This document shows, piece by piece, positions 25,542 to 33,455 of a stretch of DNA of 64,000 nucleotides. The notes under the pieces were generated by a model that had not been told where the DNA came from, did not search any database, and saw only the letters and a list, made by a program, of their open reading frames with translations. Source of the DNA: VBWE01 sp943372645 (GTDB lineage Bacteria > Bacteroidota > Bacteroidia > Palsa-965); NCBI GenBank assembly GCA_943372645.1, contig CALRZN010000028.1:1-64000 (forward strand). The letters run 5' to 3'. The position numbers were made by a program, and so were the translations under genes. Each line of letters starts with the position of its first letter. Position 1 is the stretch's first letter.

Positions 25542-28500
25542 ATGATCAGCCGTTCGGTGTTGCTGCTTTTTATTTTGTTAACCGTGATTTTTATCCCGGC
25601 AAAGCTGCATGCACAAACGCGCCGTTTCGAAAACATCAGTTCGAACCAGGGGCTTTCGCAGAATACAGTGAACTGCATTATGCAGGACAGCGAGGGGCTG
25701 CTCTGGTTCGGTACGCAGAACGGGCTGAACTGCTGGGACGGCTACAGTTTTAAAATCTACCGTTTCAGCCGCAACGATACGAACAGCATTCCCGATAATT
25801 TTATTCTTTCGCTTGCCGAAACGGATACCCATTTTATTGCCGTAGGAACACGCAACGGTTTTGCCTGCCTCGATAAACGGACCGGTGTTTTTAAACGCGC
25901 TGCCATAAGCGGCGCGGTGAACAACTCGCTGCACGAAACGGTGGCGGTGATTATTCCCGACAGCAGCGGGCAATTCTACTTTTTACAACGCAAATCAACC
26001 TGGGTGTATGAAACACGAACAGGTAAAACACGGGCTGTGCCGGATGTACTGAGCCAGCTGCGTAATATCATGACGGATACAAAAACCGGTAAACGTTATG
26101 GTTTTACACCATCCGGTGTTTTTGGATTTGATCTGAAAACAGGGCAGAAGGGACGGATTTATAATTTTCAATCGGATATATGGTTGAATAACAAAACGGG
26201 GACGCTCATCGGTTCCGATATTTTTCTAATAGAAAATCGGTTGATAAAAAAGGTCAATACACAAACACCGCGGGAAGCAACGTTTTGCGGGCAAATTCCC
26301 GAAACGCCCACCTGTATAGCCGCCGCACCCGACAGCACGATCTGGATCGGTACACTGAACGGGTTGTATATTTTTCATCCGGCAGACAACAGCATTGAAC
26401 ATGTTACCGTTACACCAAACACAACAGGTAGTTTATCCTCCAACCGCATTATGTCACTCTACGCATCGCCTGACGGATTGATGTGGGTGGGCAATACCGA
26501 AAACGGGGTTGATGTGTATGACAACAGCAACTCCGGTAAAACCATTGAAACCATTTTCACCAATTCGGCAAGCGGGCAAACGGTGTGGTCAACTGTTGCC
26601 ATTAAACAGGGACAACTTTTCGGAACAACGAGTGGTATTCAGTTTCAGCCCACCGGCAAAGCAACTGTACCGGCCTGGCTGCATATGCTTCCGCATGATG
26701 TGTTTGCGGCTTCGATGTGTTTCGACCGTGAAAACCGCCTGTGGATGGCAACGCGTAACCGGGGTGTGCTGCTGCTGGATACACTGAAACGCGAACTGCT
26801 CACGTTTAAAATAAACCGGAGTGAAGGTTTGCCGAATGCAGCGTACCATGTGCAGTGCGACCGCGAAGGAACGGTTTGGGTGGCAACGGCTGACGGGCTT
26901 TGGTATTGCCGGGATGGTTCACGGGAACTGAAAAACAAGCCCGTGTTTTATACCGCAACAGACACGCTGAATTACACCACCAGCACGTTTGAAGACCGCA
27001 AAGGCCGTTTGTGGGTGGGTTCTAATCATGGCGTTTCTGTAAGCGATCCGGAGAAAAAAACATTCCGGCAATACAGTTACGAAGTAGGGAACAAAAAAAG
27101 CATCAGCCACCCGATTGTTTCCTGGATCACGGAAGATGCGCGTGGGGTGATGTGGCTGGGCACATTCGGCGGCGGCCTCAACCGGTATGATGCCGCAACG
27201 GATGGATTTACCGCCGTGGGAACAGCAGCAGGCCTGCCCGATGAAGTAATTTACGTGGTGGCAGCCGATGAGCAGCACCGCCTGTGGCTGAGCACTGACC
27301 GCGGGCTGGTGTGTTACGATCCGCAAACACAGCACCTGTTTACATACACTACCCGCGACGGACTGCGCTCCAACGAATTTGTACAGAACGGATTTTATAA
27401 AGATGCGTCCGGCCGTTTTTATTTTTCAAACGGAAACAGTTTTGTGCGTGTGGATGCTGCGCATGCGGCGTGGCCGGTATTTGCGGGTTGCCCGGTAATT
27501 ACGGGGCTGAAAGTAAACAATTCTGATTTTCCGCGAAGCTCCGGTGTGTTGCAGTTGCAGCCCGACGAGCATGATATTGCCGTTTCGTTTGCAGCAGTGA
27601 ATTATCGGTTCCAGGAACGCATTGTGTACAGTTATAAACTGGAAGGATACGACACCGCCTGGATGGAGCCGCCGGCCGGAATCCGGTTTGCATCGTACAC
27701 CAACCTGCCGTATGGCGATTACACGTTGCGCATCCGTTGCCGAATTGCAGGTGGCGACTGGTCGCCGAATGAACGCAGCATGCAACTGCACATCCGCACA
27801 CCGTTCTGGCGCACCACGTGGTTTATGCTGTTGCTGGTTGTGGCGGCGGCGGGACTGATTGCCGGCATTTCGTGGTTCATTGCGGGGTACCGTCACCGCA
27901 GGCGGATGCGGGCGGCCGAAGTGCAGCGTAAAATTCACCTTGAACGTGAACGCATTTCGCGCGATCTGCACGATCACCTCGGTGCGCAGATTTCGTATTT
28001 TATCAGCACCGCCGATTTTATTGCTTTCGGTCTTGATCAGCATACACCCGAACAAAGCCGTAAACTGCTGCAGGAACTGAGCCAGGGCGGCCGCACCACC
28101 ATGCAGGAACTGCGAGAAACCATCTGGGCACTGAACAAGGCTGCATACACAGCGAATGAATTTGCGGAACGCCTGCGCACCTATTTCAGTATGCAGCTTG
28201 CTGCTGATCCGCTGCAATGGAAACTGACCGTTGATGGAAATGCAGCCACCGTGTTGCAGCCCGCGTTGCTGCTGAATACGTTCCGCATCATCCAGGAAGC
28301 ATTGTCGAATGTGAAAAAACACGCCGAAGCAAAACTATTCCGTGTGGAGCTGCATATTTCGGAAAACGAATTTGCTGTATCCATAAGCGACGACGGAAAA
28401 GGATTTGTACATAAAAACAGCCCGGAAGGACATTACGGCCTCGACAATATGCAACTGCGCGCAACCGAAACCGGCGGCACCTTAACCGTAAACAGCGCAC

Positions 28501-28547
28501 CGGGAAAAGGCACCACGCTGCTGTTTAAAGCGCCGCTTGCGGAATAA
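25542..28547 (+). CDS. Two-component regulator-propeller histidine kinase
   Basis: A 1001-residue membrane kinase. Start chosen at MISRSVLLLFILLTVIFIP, a good signal anchor; the preceding in-frame residues from 25332 include a repeat region and are rejected. From about residue 45 to 600 are Reg_prop blades (GLSQNTVNCIMQDSEGLLWFGTQNGL, and many ...GLMWVGN, RLWMATRNRGV, MWLGTFGGGL). A Y_Y_Y domain follows (ISYSYKLEGYDTAWM-like near 690). One membrane helix occurs near 755-780. The HisKA_3 site is ISRDLHDHLGAQISYFI with phosphoacceptor His810, and HATPase motifs ISDDGKGF and YGLDNMQLRA close the protein. It should sense an external ligand and pass phosphate to the regulator 59 bases downstream. 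Confidence 0.93.
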   Translation: MISRSVLLLFILLTVIFIPAKLHAQTRRFENISSNQGLSQNTVNCIMQDSEGLLWFGTQNGLNCWDGYSFKIYRFSRNDTNSIPDNFILSLAETDTHFIAVGTRNGFACLDKRTGVFKRAAISGAVNNSLHETVAVIIPDSSGQFYFLQRKSTWVYETRTGKTRAVPDVLSQLRNIMTDTKTGKRYGFTPSGVFGFDLKTGQKGRIYNFQSDIWLNNKTGTLIGSDIFLIENRLIKKVNTQTPREATFCGQIPETPTCIAAAPDSTIWIGTLNGLYIFHPADNSIEHVTVTPNTTGSLSSNRIMSLYASPDGLMWVGNTENGVDVYDNSNSGKTIETIFTNSASGQTVWSTVAIKQGQLFGTTSGIQFQPTGKATVPAWLHMLPHDVFAASMCFDRENRLWMATRNRGVLLLDTLKRELLTFKINRSEGLPNAAYHVQCDREGTVWVATADGLWYCRDGSRELKNKPVFYTATDTLNYTTSTFEDRKGRLWVGSNHGVSVSDPEKKTFRQYSYEVGNKKSISHPIVSWITEDARGVMWLGTFGGGLNRYDAATDGFTAVGTAAGLPDEVIYVVAADEQHRLWLSTDRGLVCYDPQTQHLFTYTTRDGLRSNEFVQNGFYKDASGRFYFSNGNSFVRVDAAHAAWPVFAGCPVITGLKVNNSDFPRSSGVLQLQPDEHDIAVSFAAVNYRFQERIVYSYKLEGYDTAWMEPPAGIRFASYTNLPYGDYTLRIRCRIAGGDWSPNERSMQLHIRTPFWRTTWFMLLLVVAAAGLIAGISWFIAGYRHRRRMRAAEVQRKIHLERERISRDLHDHLGAQISYFISTADFIAFGLDQHTPEQSRKLLQELSQGGRTTMQELRETIWALNKAAYTANEFAERLRTYFSMQLAADPLQWKLTVDGNAATVLQPALLLNTFRIIQEALSNVKKHAEAKLFRVELHISENEFAVSISDDGKGFVHKNSPEGHYGLDNMQLRATETGGTLTVNSAPGKGTTLLFKAPLAE

Positions 28548-28606
28548 CACGAATTACGGCAAATGGCGTATTGTGTGCCCCGGCAGAAAAGGCAATCTTT
28601 GCAACG

Positions 28607-29293
28607 ATGATAACTGTAGGACTGGTAGAAGACAATACGCAGCTGATCCGTTCGGTGAGCCGCAATTTCGGTTTTTTCGGAAACGTGCAGCTGGTGTTTA
28701 CTGCGCGCAACGGGGCAGAGGCCCTGGAAAAACTGGAAACCATTCAGCCCGATGTGTTGCTGCTCGACATTAACATGCCCGTAAAAAACGGCATTGAAAC
28801 GGCACAGGAAGCCTGCGTAAAATACCCGGGCATTCGAATCATCATGCACACCGTGATTGATGCCGAGGATAAAATATTTGATGCCATTATGGCTGGAGCC
28901 ACGGGTTACATTCTCAAAGACTCCACACCGGGACAACTGATCGAAGCCATTGAAGAAGCCGTTGACGGTGGTGCGCCCATGAGTCCGAGCATTGCCCGCA
29001 AAGCCATACAGCTCATCCGCTCACGCGAAAAACCACAGGTGCGAAACCGCGAAGAAAACGAATTCGGACTCTCGGCCCGCGAGCTGGAAATACTTGATAA
29101 AGTAGCAGAAGGGCAGGCATATCAGCAGATTGCAAACGAACTTTTTGTAAGCCCGAAAACCGTTCGCAAACACATCGAAAACATTTACCGCAAACTGCAG
29201 GTGCACAACAAAGTGGAAGCAGTGCAGAAAGCGCGGAACAAAAACCTGCTTTCGGTGGTGCTGGGTTTAATAATGATGCTGGTGAACTTCTGA
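28607..29293 (+). CDS. LuxR/NarL-type response regulator
   Basis: A 228-residue transcription factor. The receiver domain runs from about residue 1 to 120, with the acidic pocket EDN, phosphoacceptor Asp54 (LLLDINMP) and Lys in the YILKDS strand. The C-terminal LuxR helix-turn-helix (LSARELEILDKVAEGQAYQQIANELFVSPKTVRKHIENIYRKLQV) binds DNA. Encoded right after the propeller kinase, so they form one two-component pair. A hydrophobic tail (LLSVVLGLIMMLVNF) is odd for a cytosolic regulator, and the stop codon lies inside the arm of hairpin family A copy 3. Confidence 0.93.
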   Translation: MITVGLVEDNTQLIRSVSRNFGFFGNVQLVFTARNGAEALEKLETIQPDVLLLDINMPVKNGIETAQEACVKYPGIRIIMHTVIDAEDKIFDAIMAGATGYILKDSTPGQLIEAIEEAVDGGAPMSPSIARKAIQLIRSREKPQVRNREENEFGLSARELEILDKVAEGQAYQQIANELFVSPKTVRKHIENIYRKLQVHNKVEAVQKARNKNLLSVVLGLIMMLVNF

Positions 29294-29415
29294 TTTTTGA
29301 TTTAAGGGACCAGTTACACCGTCAGGCTGAGCTTGTCTTCCGGCGCGCAGTTTGTGCGAAGGCAGGAAGGCGAAATCGAAGACGGCGTGTGATAAATCCA
29401 ATCAAAAATCAAAAC
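29292..29415 (+). repeat. Dispersed intergenic hairpin family A, copy 3
   Basis: Starts in the stop codon of the response regulator gene (GATTTTTGATTT from 29292). The core is TTACACCGTCAGGCTGAGC through TCGAAGACGGCGTGTGATA. The right arm is AATCAAAAATC. It fills the convergent gap before PPK2. Confidence 0.85.
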
Positions 29416-29425
29416 TGATTCCTGG

Positions 29426-30199
29426 TTATTTCTTCTTTTCCTCTTTGGCAGCTTTCACCGGCGAGGTGGTAACCAGTTTCGGGTATTCCAGTTTCAGTTT
29501 GTGCAGCGCTTTTACAATGTGCCGGGATATTACATATTCTTTATACCAGTTCTGATCGGACGGCACAATAATCCATTCCGGTTTGTTGCAGGCATCGAAC
29601 AGGTTATCATACGCGTTGATATACTGATCAAATTTTTTGGCTGTTTCCCAGTCGCCGTCGTTGTGTTTCCAGAACTTCAGCGGGTCGGTTTTGCGCTCTG
29701 TTAAACGTTCCATTTGTTCTTCGCGCGAAATATGGAGGTAAAACTTCAGCACCACGGTACCATTGTATTCCAGCAGGTCTTCAAAGGCGTTGATGTGTTT
29801 GTAACGTTCTTTGGTGCTTTTTTCGTCAATCCATTTTTCAACGGTTGGAACGAGTACATCTTCGTAATGCGACCGGTTAAAAATTTTAATCATGCCGCGT
29901 TCCGGTGTTTCTTTGTGAATGCGCCAGAGGAAATCGTGTGCGCGTTCTTCCGTCGAAGGCGCTTTCCACGCTTTAACGGAGCAGCCTAACGGGTTCACAC
30001 CGCGGAATACCGTAGCCATGGCGCCGTCTTTGCCCGAAGCATCCATGCCCTGTAAAACAACGAGCAGGCTGTGCTGACTTTGCGCAAACAAAACCTTCTG
30101 CAGTTCGGCAATTTCTGCGATGTGCTTTTCGGTTTCTTTTTTTGTTTTCTCTTTGTCGAACCCTTTCGGTGCGCGCGTGGAAATTGTTTTCAGTTTCAT
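29426..30199 (-). CDS. Polyphosphate kinase 2 family protein
   Basis: A 257-residue PPK2-family enzyme that moves phosphate between polyphosphate and nucleotides. The Walker A motif GMDASGKDG is at 51-59. The family lid segment RSHYEDVLVPTVE and the basic FYLHISREEQMERLTERKTDPLKFWK follow. PPK2 classes I to III differ in whether they phosphorylate NDP, NMP or both, and the class cannot be fixed here. The gene has a 25-bp perfect palindrome 14 bases upstream of its start. Confidence 0.92.
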   Translation of the reverse strand: MKLKTISTRAPKGFDKEKTKKETEKHIAEIAELQKVLFAQSQHSLLVVLQGMDASGKDGAMATVFRGVNPLGCSVKAWKAPSTEERAHDFLWRIHKETPERGMIKIFNRSHYEDVLVPTVEKWIDEKSTKERYKHINAFEDLLEYNGTVVLKFYLHISREEQMERLTERKTDPLKFWKHNDGDWETAKKFDQYINAYDNLFDACNKPEWIIVPSDQNWYKEYVISRHIVKALHKLKLEYPKLVTTSPVKAAKEEKKK

Positions 30200-30212
30200 C
30201 GTTCGTTTTTTA

Positions 30213-30237
30213 ATTCTCGTGACACTGTCACGAGAAT
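30213..30237. promoter_or_regulatory. Perfect 25-bp palindrome upstream of PPK2
   Basis: ATTCTCGTGACA at 30213-30224 is the exact reverse complement of 30226-30237, with one base between. It lies 14 bases upstream of the PPK2 start codon. It might be an operator or a hairpin element. Confidence 0.5.
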
Positions 30238-30301
30238 GTTTCGCATACCCCGGTTAGTTTATGTGTTCATGAGCGATGCGTCGCACATCGAACCACAAAC
30301 T

Positions 30302-31960
30302 TTATGTTTGCAAAACCCCCACATTATAAGGTTTTGTTATCGGCGATTGGTTCGCCATTTCAATACCCATACTTATCCATTTGCGTGTATCAAGCGGGTT
30401 GATGATGGCATCGAGCCATAAACGGGCTGCCGCGTAATACGGTGTGGTCTGGCTGTTGTAGCGTTCGGTGATCTGCGCCAGCAATTTTTTCTCTTCTTCG
30501 GGATCAATTTCTTTGCCCTGTGCTTTGAGTGCGCTCACCTGGATCTGCAGCAGTGTTTTGGCTGCCTGCGCGCCACCCATTACCGCAACCTGCGCGGTAG
30601 GCCAGCCCACAATCAGGCGCGGGTCGTAGGCTTTTCCGCACATGGCGTAGTTGCCGGCACCGTACGAGTTGCCAAGAATGATCGTGAATTTCGGAACCAC
30701 CGAATTGCTCATTGCATTCACGAGCTTCGCACCGTCTTTAATAATTCCGTTTTGCTCTGAACGCGAACCCACCATAAAACCGGTTACATCCTGTAAAAAC
30801 ACAAGCGGAATACGGCGCTGGTTGCAGTTCATGATAAAACGTGCGGCTTTGTCGGCACTGTCGGAATAAATTACACCGCCGAACTGCATTTCGCCTTTTT
30901 TGCTCTTCACCACCTTGCGCTGGTTGGCCACAATGCCCACCGCCCAGCCGTCAATGCGGGCGGTACAGCACACGATGCTTTGTCCGTAGGCTTCCTTGTA
31001 TTCATCAAACTCCGAATCGTCAACGAGGCGTTTAATGATATCGCGTATTTCGTACGGCTTGTCGCGCGTGTCGGGCATAATGCCCAGTATTTCTTTCGGA
31101 TCAAGTTTGGGTGCGGCCGGTGTGGCGCGGTTGAATCCCGCTTTTTCAAAATCACCCACTTTATCCATAATGCGCCGGATGCGGTCGAGGCAATCGGCGT
31201 CGTCTTTGCACTTGTTATCAGTAACGCCCGAAATTTCGCAATGTGTGGTTGCACCGCCGAGTGTTTCGTTGTCAATGGTTTCGCCGATGGCCGCTTTAAC
31301 GAGGTACGAACCGGCCAGGAAAATAGTGCCGGTTTTATCCACGATCATGGCTTCGTCGCTCATAATGGGCAGGTACGCACCGCCGGCAACACAGCTGCCC
31401 ATGATAGCCGCAATCTGCAGAATGCCCTGCGACGACATGATGGCGTTGTTGCGGAAAATGCGCCCGAAATGTTCTTTATCCGGAAAAATTTCATCCTGCA
31501 TCGGCAGGTAAACCCCGGCACTGTCAACTAAATAAATAATCGGCAGGCGGTTTTCCATGGCGATTTCCTGTGCGCGTAAATTCTTTTTGCCGGTAATCGG
31601 AAACCAGGCGCCGGCTTTTACGGTGGCGTCGTTGGCCACCACAATGCACTGTTTGCCGCTTACGTAACCGATCATAATCACCACGCCGCCCGCAGGACAG
31701 CCGCCGTGTTCTTTATACATGTCGTCGCCGGCAAAGGCACCGATTTCAATGCGGTCGCTGTTTTTATCGAGCAGGTAATCAATGCGCTCGCGGGCCGTCA
31801 TTTTGCCCTGCTCATGCAGTTTTTCAATACGGCCTTTGCCGCCACCCAGGGCTGCTTTGGCAAAACGCTGTTCCATGGCCGATACCAGCAGGCGCATGGT
31901 ATCTTCGTTCTTATTGAATTCCAGGTTCTGCTTTTCGGTTTTCTGTACGGTATCACTCAT
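30302..31960 (-). CDS. Acyl-CoA carboxylase beta (carboxyltransferase) subunit
   Basis: A 552-residue carboxyltransferase of the crotonase-like CoA carboxylase family, which moves the carboxyl group from biotin to an acyl-CoA such as propionyl-CoA or methylcrotonyl-CoA. Start chosen at MSDTVQKTEKQNLEF; the 40 extra codons upstream cross a promoter box. Marks: MTARERIDYLLD, GGCPAGGVVIMIGYVSG, VDSAGVYLPMQDEIFPDKEHFGRIF and GGAQAAKTLLQIQ. QDVTGFMVG resembles methylcrotonyl-/geranyl-CoA carboxylase beta as much as PccB. The biotin-carrying alpha subunit is not next to it. Propionyl-CoA use would fit the mutase at 18127, but this is inference. Confidence 0.88.
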   Translation of the reverse strand: MSDTVQKTEKQNLEFNKNEDTMRLLVSAMEQRFAKAALGGGKGRIEKLHEQGKMTARERIDYLLDKNSDRIEIGAFAGDDMYKEHGGCPAGGVVIMIGYVSGKQCIVVANDATVKAGAWFPITGKKNLRAQEIAMENRLPIIYLVDSAGVYLPMQDEIFPDKEHFGRIFRNNAIMSSQGILQIAAIMGSCVAGGAYLPIMSDEAMIVDKTGTIFLAGSYLVKAAIGETIDNETLGGATTHCEISGVTDNKCKDDADCLDRIRRIMDKVGDFEKAGFNRATPAAPKLDPKEILGIMPDTRDKPYEIRDIIKRLVDDSEFDEYKEAYGQSIVCCTARIDGWAVGIVANQRKVVKSKKGEMQFGGVIYSDSADKAARFIMNCNQRRIPLVFLQDVTGFMVGSRSEQNGIIKDGAKLVNAMSNSVVPKFTIILGNSYGAGNYAMCGKAYDPRLIVGWPTAQVAVMGGAQAAKTLLQIQVSALKAQGKEIDPEEEKKLLAQITERYNSQTTPYYAAARLWLDAIINPLDTRKWISMGIEMANQSPITKPYNVGVLQT

Positions 31961-31989
31961 AATAGTAGAGGCGTGTTTTTTTGCGAACC

Positions 31990-31997
31990 CAAAGATA
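31990..31997 (-). promoter_or_regulatory. Putative -7 box of the acyl-CoA carboxylase gene
   Basis: TATCTTTG on the minus strand, 29 bases upstream of the start at 31960. Exact TAnnTTTG match. Confidence 0.5.
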
Positions 31998-32013
31998 CGC
32001 TTTAAGCGAGCAC

Positions 32014-32037
32014 AAAAAAATCCGGCCGGAGCCGGAT
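32014..32037 (-). terminator. Rho-independent terminator on the minus strand
   Basis: ATCCGGC (32031-32037 complement) pairs with GCCGGAT (32020-32026 complement), followed by seven T residues on the minus strand. It lies downstream of the 44-residue frame 32093-32227 and upstream of the carboxylase promoter. Confidence 0.75.
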
Positions 32038-32092
32038 CATCATATACCCCGGCAGGGCCGGATGCATCGCAAAAAAACAAAAGTGAAAAAAA

Positions 32093-32227
32093 TCAGCAGG
32101 CCCGGTATAAACTGCTGTTGCTGCGGCCGGCAATAAGCCCGGCGATAATGGCCGCAATTTTAACCGGTTTGGTTACGGGCGGATTGTAAATAATGGCGCC
32201 GAGTATTTCAAGTATAATTTGTTTCAT
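32093..32227 (-). CDS. Small hypothetical protein, 44 residues
   Basis: A short frame with one hydrophobic segment. It starts MKQIILEILGAIIYNPPVTK and continues with PVKIAAIIAGLIAG before a short tail. A terminator stands 56 bases beyond its stop codon on the same strand, which supports real transcription through it. No family is recognised. It could be a small membrane protein or a chance frame. Confidence 0.4.
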   Translation of the reverse strand: MKQIILEILGAIIYNPPVTKPVKIAAIIAGLIAGRSNSSLYRAC

Positions 32228-32344
32228 AAAAGCTGTAGGTCTTTTGATGAAGCGAAACTATACCACAATACAGGAGCAGGCAAACCAACTTTTTGCCCAT
32301 TCGTGGGGTTCAAGAGAAAAAGGGAAGTGAAAGCGCCAGCCGGA

Positions 32345-32863
32345 TTACAACTTTTCCAGCGCCTTTAATGTTTTCTCTCCGCGGTTTTTTACACCGGCCG
32401 ATGCATGCTCCAGGACCGCTTCCACTGCCGCTTTCAGCTCGTTTTTCAGATCAGGTTCGCGTTTGCAGATGTTCAGCAGCACCGTCATTGAAAATGCTTT
32501 TACGGCAATGGGCGAACTGGAATTAAGCAGGAGAGCAAAACACGTATCGGTAAGCTCACCCAGGTATTTTTCCGGTACAGCAATAAATTGCAGGATGCGC
32601 ACAATGTTTCGCGTAACGCCTTCGTGCATGTCCGTGCGCTGCAGGTGACGGATGAGTTTACCCAGGTAGGGTTTGATCAGTTCCGGGTGCGCTTCCACAC
32701 AATCATTCATCGCCCATGAAGCCCGCGGCGCAATCACCAGGTCGTTTTCAAAAATCAACTCCATCAGTTCGCGGAAGCGCGCACGGTCGTTACCCACATA
32801 ACGCGCCACTTTGCGTGCAAGGTCTTTTGACTGGCGGAGGCGAAGCGTTTCACGGATATTCAT
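32345..32863 (-). CDS. HEAT-repeat-like helical protein
   Basis: A 172-residue all-helical protein. Start chosen at MNIRETLRLRQSKDLARKVA, as the longer frame upstream reads through a repeat. Helical hairpins with conserved hydrophobic spacing suggest HEAT-like repeats (PYLGKLIRHLQRTDMHEGVTRNIVRILQF and FALLLNSSSPIAVKAFSMTVLLNICKREPDLKNEL). Such small proteins are common in Bacteroidota and their partner is unknown. A TATATTTG box sits only 7 bases upstream of the ATG, so its mRNA may have almost no leader. Confidence 0.75.
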   Translation of the reverse strand: MNIRETLRLRQSKDLARKVARYVGNDRARFRELMELIFENDLVIAPRASWAMNDCVEAHPELIKPYLGKLIRHLQRTDMHEGVTRNIVRILQFIAVPEKYLGELTDTCFALLLNSSSPIAVKAFSMTVLLNICKREPDLKNELKAAVEAVLEHASAGVKNRGEKTLKALEKL

Positions 32864-32869
32864 GCGGTG

Positions 32870-32877
32870 CAAATATA
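32870..32877 (-). promoter_or_regulatory. Putative -7 box of the HEAT-like gene
   Basis: TATATTTG on the minus strand, ending 7 bases upstream of the ATG. Exact TAnnTTTG match. Confidence 0.4.
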
Positions 32878-32896
32878 AAAAAGAAGCATGTTGAAT

Positions 32897-32973
32897 AGTT
32901 GGCAGTGGCAGCAGGCAGTGGCAGTCATTCTGATAAAAATCATATCCTGCCAACTGCTGCTGCCACTGCCACT
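32897..32973. repeat. Intergenic palindrome of GGCAGT words
   Basis: The left arm (32897-32924) is built of TTGGCAG and TGGCAG words. The right arm (32947-32973) is its imperfect reverse complement and covers two bases of the RidA stop codon. The arms pair over about 25 bases with few mismatches, loop 22 bases. Confidence 0.75.
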
Positions 32974-33448
32974 AATTCTTCACCGCCATCACGCTTATCT
33001 CCACATGCGCGCCTTTCGGCAATGCGGCTACCTGCACGGTTTCGCGGGCGGGGTAGGGGCTGCCGGGCGGGAAACTTTTGGCGTAAATTTCATTCACTGT
33101 TCCAAACTGTTTCAGGTCGGTCATGTAAATCGTGGTGCGTACAACGTCCGTGGTTTTTAAACTGGCTGCGGCAAGTATGGCGGTAATATTTTTCATTACC
33201 CGGGTAACTTCCTGCTGCATTGTAGCTGTATCCATATTGCCGGTTGCCGGATCAATGGCAATCTGCCCCGAAACAAACAACGCATTGCCGCGCGCGGTGG
33301 CCTGTGCATACGGACCGATGGGGGCGGGGGCGTCTTTTGTAAAAATGACCGCAGGCAGTTCTTCTTTCTTTTTCATTTTGCTGAACGAAAGCCACAGCAG
33401 GCCGGCAATGGCCAGTACCGCAAGCGCAACAAATATGGTTTTATTCAT
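32972..33448 (-). CDS. Membrane-anchored RidA (reactive intermediate deaminase) family protein
   Basis: A 158-residue protein. Residues 1-22 (MNKTIFVALAVLAIAGLLWL) are a signal anchor, which most RidA proteins lack. The rest is a standard RidA domain: PIGPYAQATARGNALFVSGQIAID, the conserved arginine in VVRTTIYMTDL and the C-terminal PYPARETVQVAALPKGAHVEISVMA, where the family keeps R and E residues for imine hydrolysis. RidA proteins hydrolyse enamine/imine intermediates from PLP enzymes. The PLP aminotransferase gene with a Tat signal lies 7 bases upstream in the same direction, so both may work outside the cytoplasm. Confidence 0.87.
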   Translation of the reverse strand: MNKTIFVALAVLAIAGLLWLSFSKMKKKEELPAVIFTKDAPAPIGPYAQATARGNALFVSGQIAIDPATGNMDTATMQQEVTRVMKNITAILAAASLKTTDVVRTTIYMTDLKQFGTVNEIYAKSFPPGSPYPARETVQVAALPKGAHVEISVMAVKN

Positions 33449-33455
33449 CGTGCAA

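Noticed and set aside
30213..30237. CRP-type operator
   Set aside because: The GTGA/TCAC half sites are 5 bases apart rather than 6, so a CRP/FNR match is not convincing.
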